Shown here piece by piece: positions 62,972 to 64,000 of a stretch of 64,000 bases of DNA. The stretch comes from Gymnogyps californianus. Lineage: Eukaryota; Chordata; Aves; Accipitriformes; Cathartidae. How positions within the stretch are numbered: the first letter of the stretch is position 1; every line of letters begins with the position of its first letter. A program made the position numbers and the translations under genes. The stretch covers positions 204,743,494 through 204,807,493 of the forward strand of contig NC_059471.1 of NCBI RefSeq assembly GCF_018139145.2. Reading direction: 5' to 3'. Below the pieces are notes generated by a model that worked only from the letters and a program-made list of their open reading frames with translations, did no database searches and was not told the DNA's origin.

Positions 62972-64000
62972 AAATAATGCACAGAACATCCTTGTCAGCC
63001 TTTTCTCCTTCTTACAAAGCTCATTTGTAGCTGTCCTGTGATAGCAACATACCTGGCAATAGTGAAAAATTTCACAATCCTGGCAGGGCACTGTGGTTGC
63101 TGTAAGTCATGCTTCAGAAAAGTGCACATTTTTCAATGTTAACTTTCTGAAAATGAATACATTCCTCATGTGTCTATTAGTACATTTATTTGTGCCTTTA
63201 AAGAGATGACCATTGTGATAGTGAAGCCAAATTTAAATCTAACTTTGCAGTGCCATATGGCACAACGTGTAGACACTAAGACTCTGGGAGTTTGTGCATT
63301 AGATTGCCAGCCTGATGTGATGGATAAGTAGACTGTCATAAAAGTCATTAGTTTCAGTGCATATAGATTGCACTTGGCCTTTTTTGTTGTTAAGCTTTAA
63401 GGGTTGATCTTTTAATGCTTTGTTGTGATACAAAACCAAAGCATCTCAGGAGGGCACTTTATGGTTACAAACTGTTAGTATGTTTTAGCTGAATGAAATA
63501 AAAATAACAAAAAGATCTCATTCTTGCTACAATTTAGAATATGTCAGGGATAATTACTTGTATTTGTAAGGATATTTCCATGGTTGATTTGTAACCCACC
63601 AGGTATCTAACCAGTAGCTAGGATTACTGTCTGTGACTATGTTCAGAGCTCTGGAATACTTTTGGCTACAAGTCCCCGTGGACTAGGAGAAGAAATCAAA
63701 AAAGAAAATAAAATCAGAAACAAGTATTTCTGAGGTTGACAGATGTTGTGTAATTGGATATAGTTGACTATTGGATGACTATTACATTTGTCAATAAAGG
63801 TAGTTTTGTTGCAGTAGTTTAGTTTGGTAAAGGTAGTTTATTTGCCTCTGCAGCTCACGGCTCTCGATCTACATCTGTTTCATAGGTAGTTAAGCTGGAT
63901 TTCAGAGCTGGATTTTTGTCCCATTTTTGGCAGCAGGACTTTTCTTGTCCACGATGTGACTTGTAATGTGAATTCCCAGCTGGAGTTATCAGGGAGTGCC

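Larger units (their letters stand above)
47997..64000 (+). other. RELN: RELN intron 3, 5' part (no exon 4 seen)
   Basis: The sequence from the exon 3 donor to the window end is intronic. The expected next exon, whose product should start ATATHRGQVIFKD, was looked for and is not present, so exon 4 lies beyond 64000. Recognised contents are the worn repeat at 49885-49970, an AT-rich direct repeat (50808-50865), the solo LTR (51190-51787), worn repeats near 54745-54905 and 56480-56590, an AT-rich block (57211-57302) and a T8-C10 tract (62947-62971). The remaining stretches, including the GC-richer 60870-62700, show nothing I can name. No open frame has recognisable motifs. Confidence 0.9.

Noticed and set aside
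1..64000. Search for CRISPR arrays, operons, phage or plasmid genes, tRNA or rRNA
   Set aside because: Nothing regular or recognisable was found. Composition, splice signals and repeats are those of a vertebrate intron-rich locus.

Overview
The window is 64 kb of vertebrate genomic DNA, almost certainly from a bird, lying inside one very large gene: reelin (RELN), transcribed on the + strand. Only two short coding exons are recognisable, 247 coding bases in total (about 0.4% of the window). Both encode parts of the N-terminal reeler domain. Evidence for a bird: a complete solo LTR of a retrovirus-derived family that I recognise as common in neoavian genomes (51190-51787), CR1-type LINE fossils, and very few mammalian-type repeats. 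The species cannot be named from this sequence. The LTR argues against a galliform, but that is inference.

Layout: 1-13910 is the 3' part of RELN intron 1. Exon 1, with the start codon and signal peptide, is not seen and should lie upstream. 13911-14021 is exon 2 (111 nt, phase 1-1). 14022-47860 is intron 2 (33.8 kb). 47861-47996 is exon 3 (136 nt, phase 1 in, phase 2 out). 47997-64000 is the 5' part of intron 3; exon 4 is not reached. Human exon numbering is assumed.

The introns hold ordinary non-coding DNA: two decayed CR1 fragments on the minus strand (about 30590-31600), the minus-strand LTR, several worn MIR-like and 'CATTGACTTCAATGG'-type amniote relics, a 38-bp tandem duplication, an 11-G tract able to form a quadruplex, short AT-rich and GC-rich patches, and AT-rich stretches dense in homeodomain-type sites that are reasonable candidates for conserved regulatory elements. 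Most of the intronic sequence has no feature I can name.

I found no bacterial-type operon, CRISPR array, tRNA, rRNA or other gene. All remaining open reading frames are short and look like chance. I did not find a previously undescribed biological system. The most useful leads are the candidate enhancer clusters in intron 2, the frame-neutral exon 2, the G-tract, and the repeat fossils.
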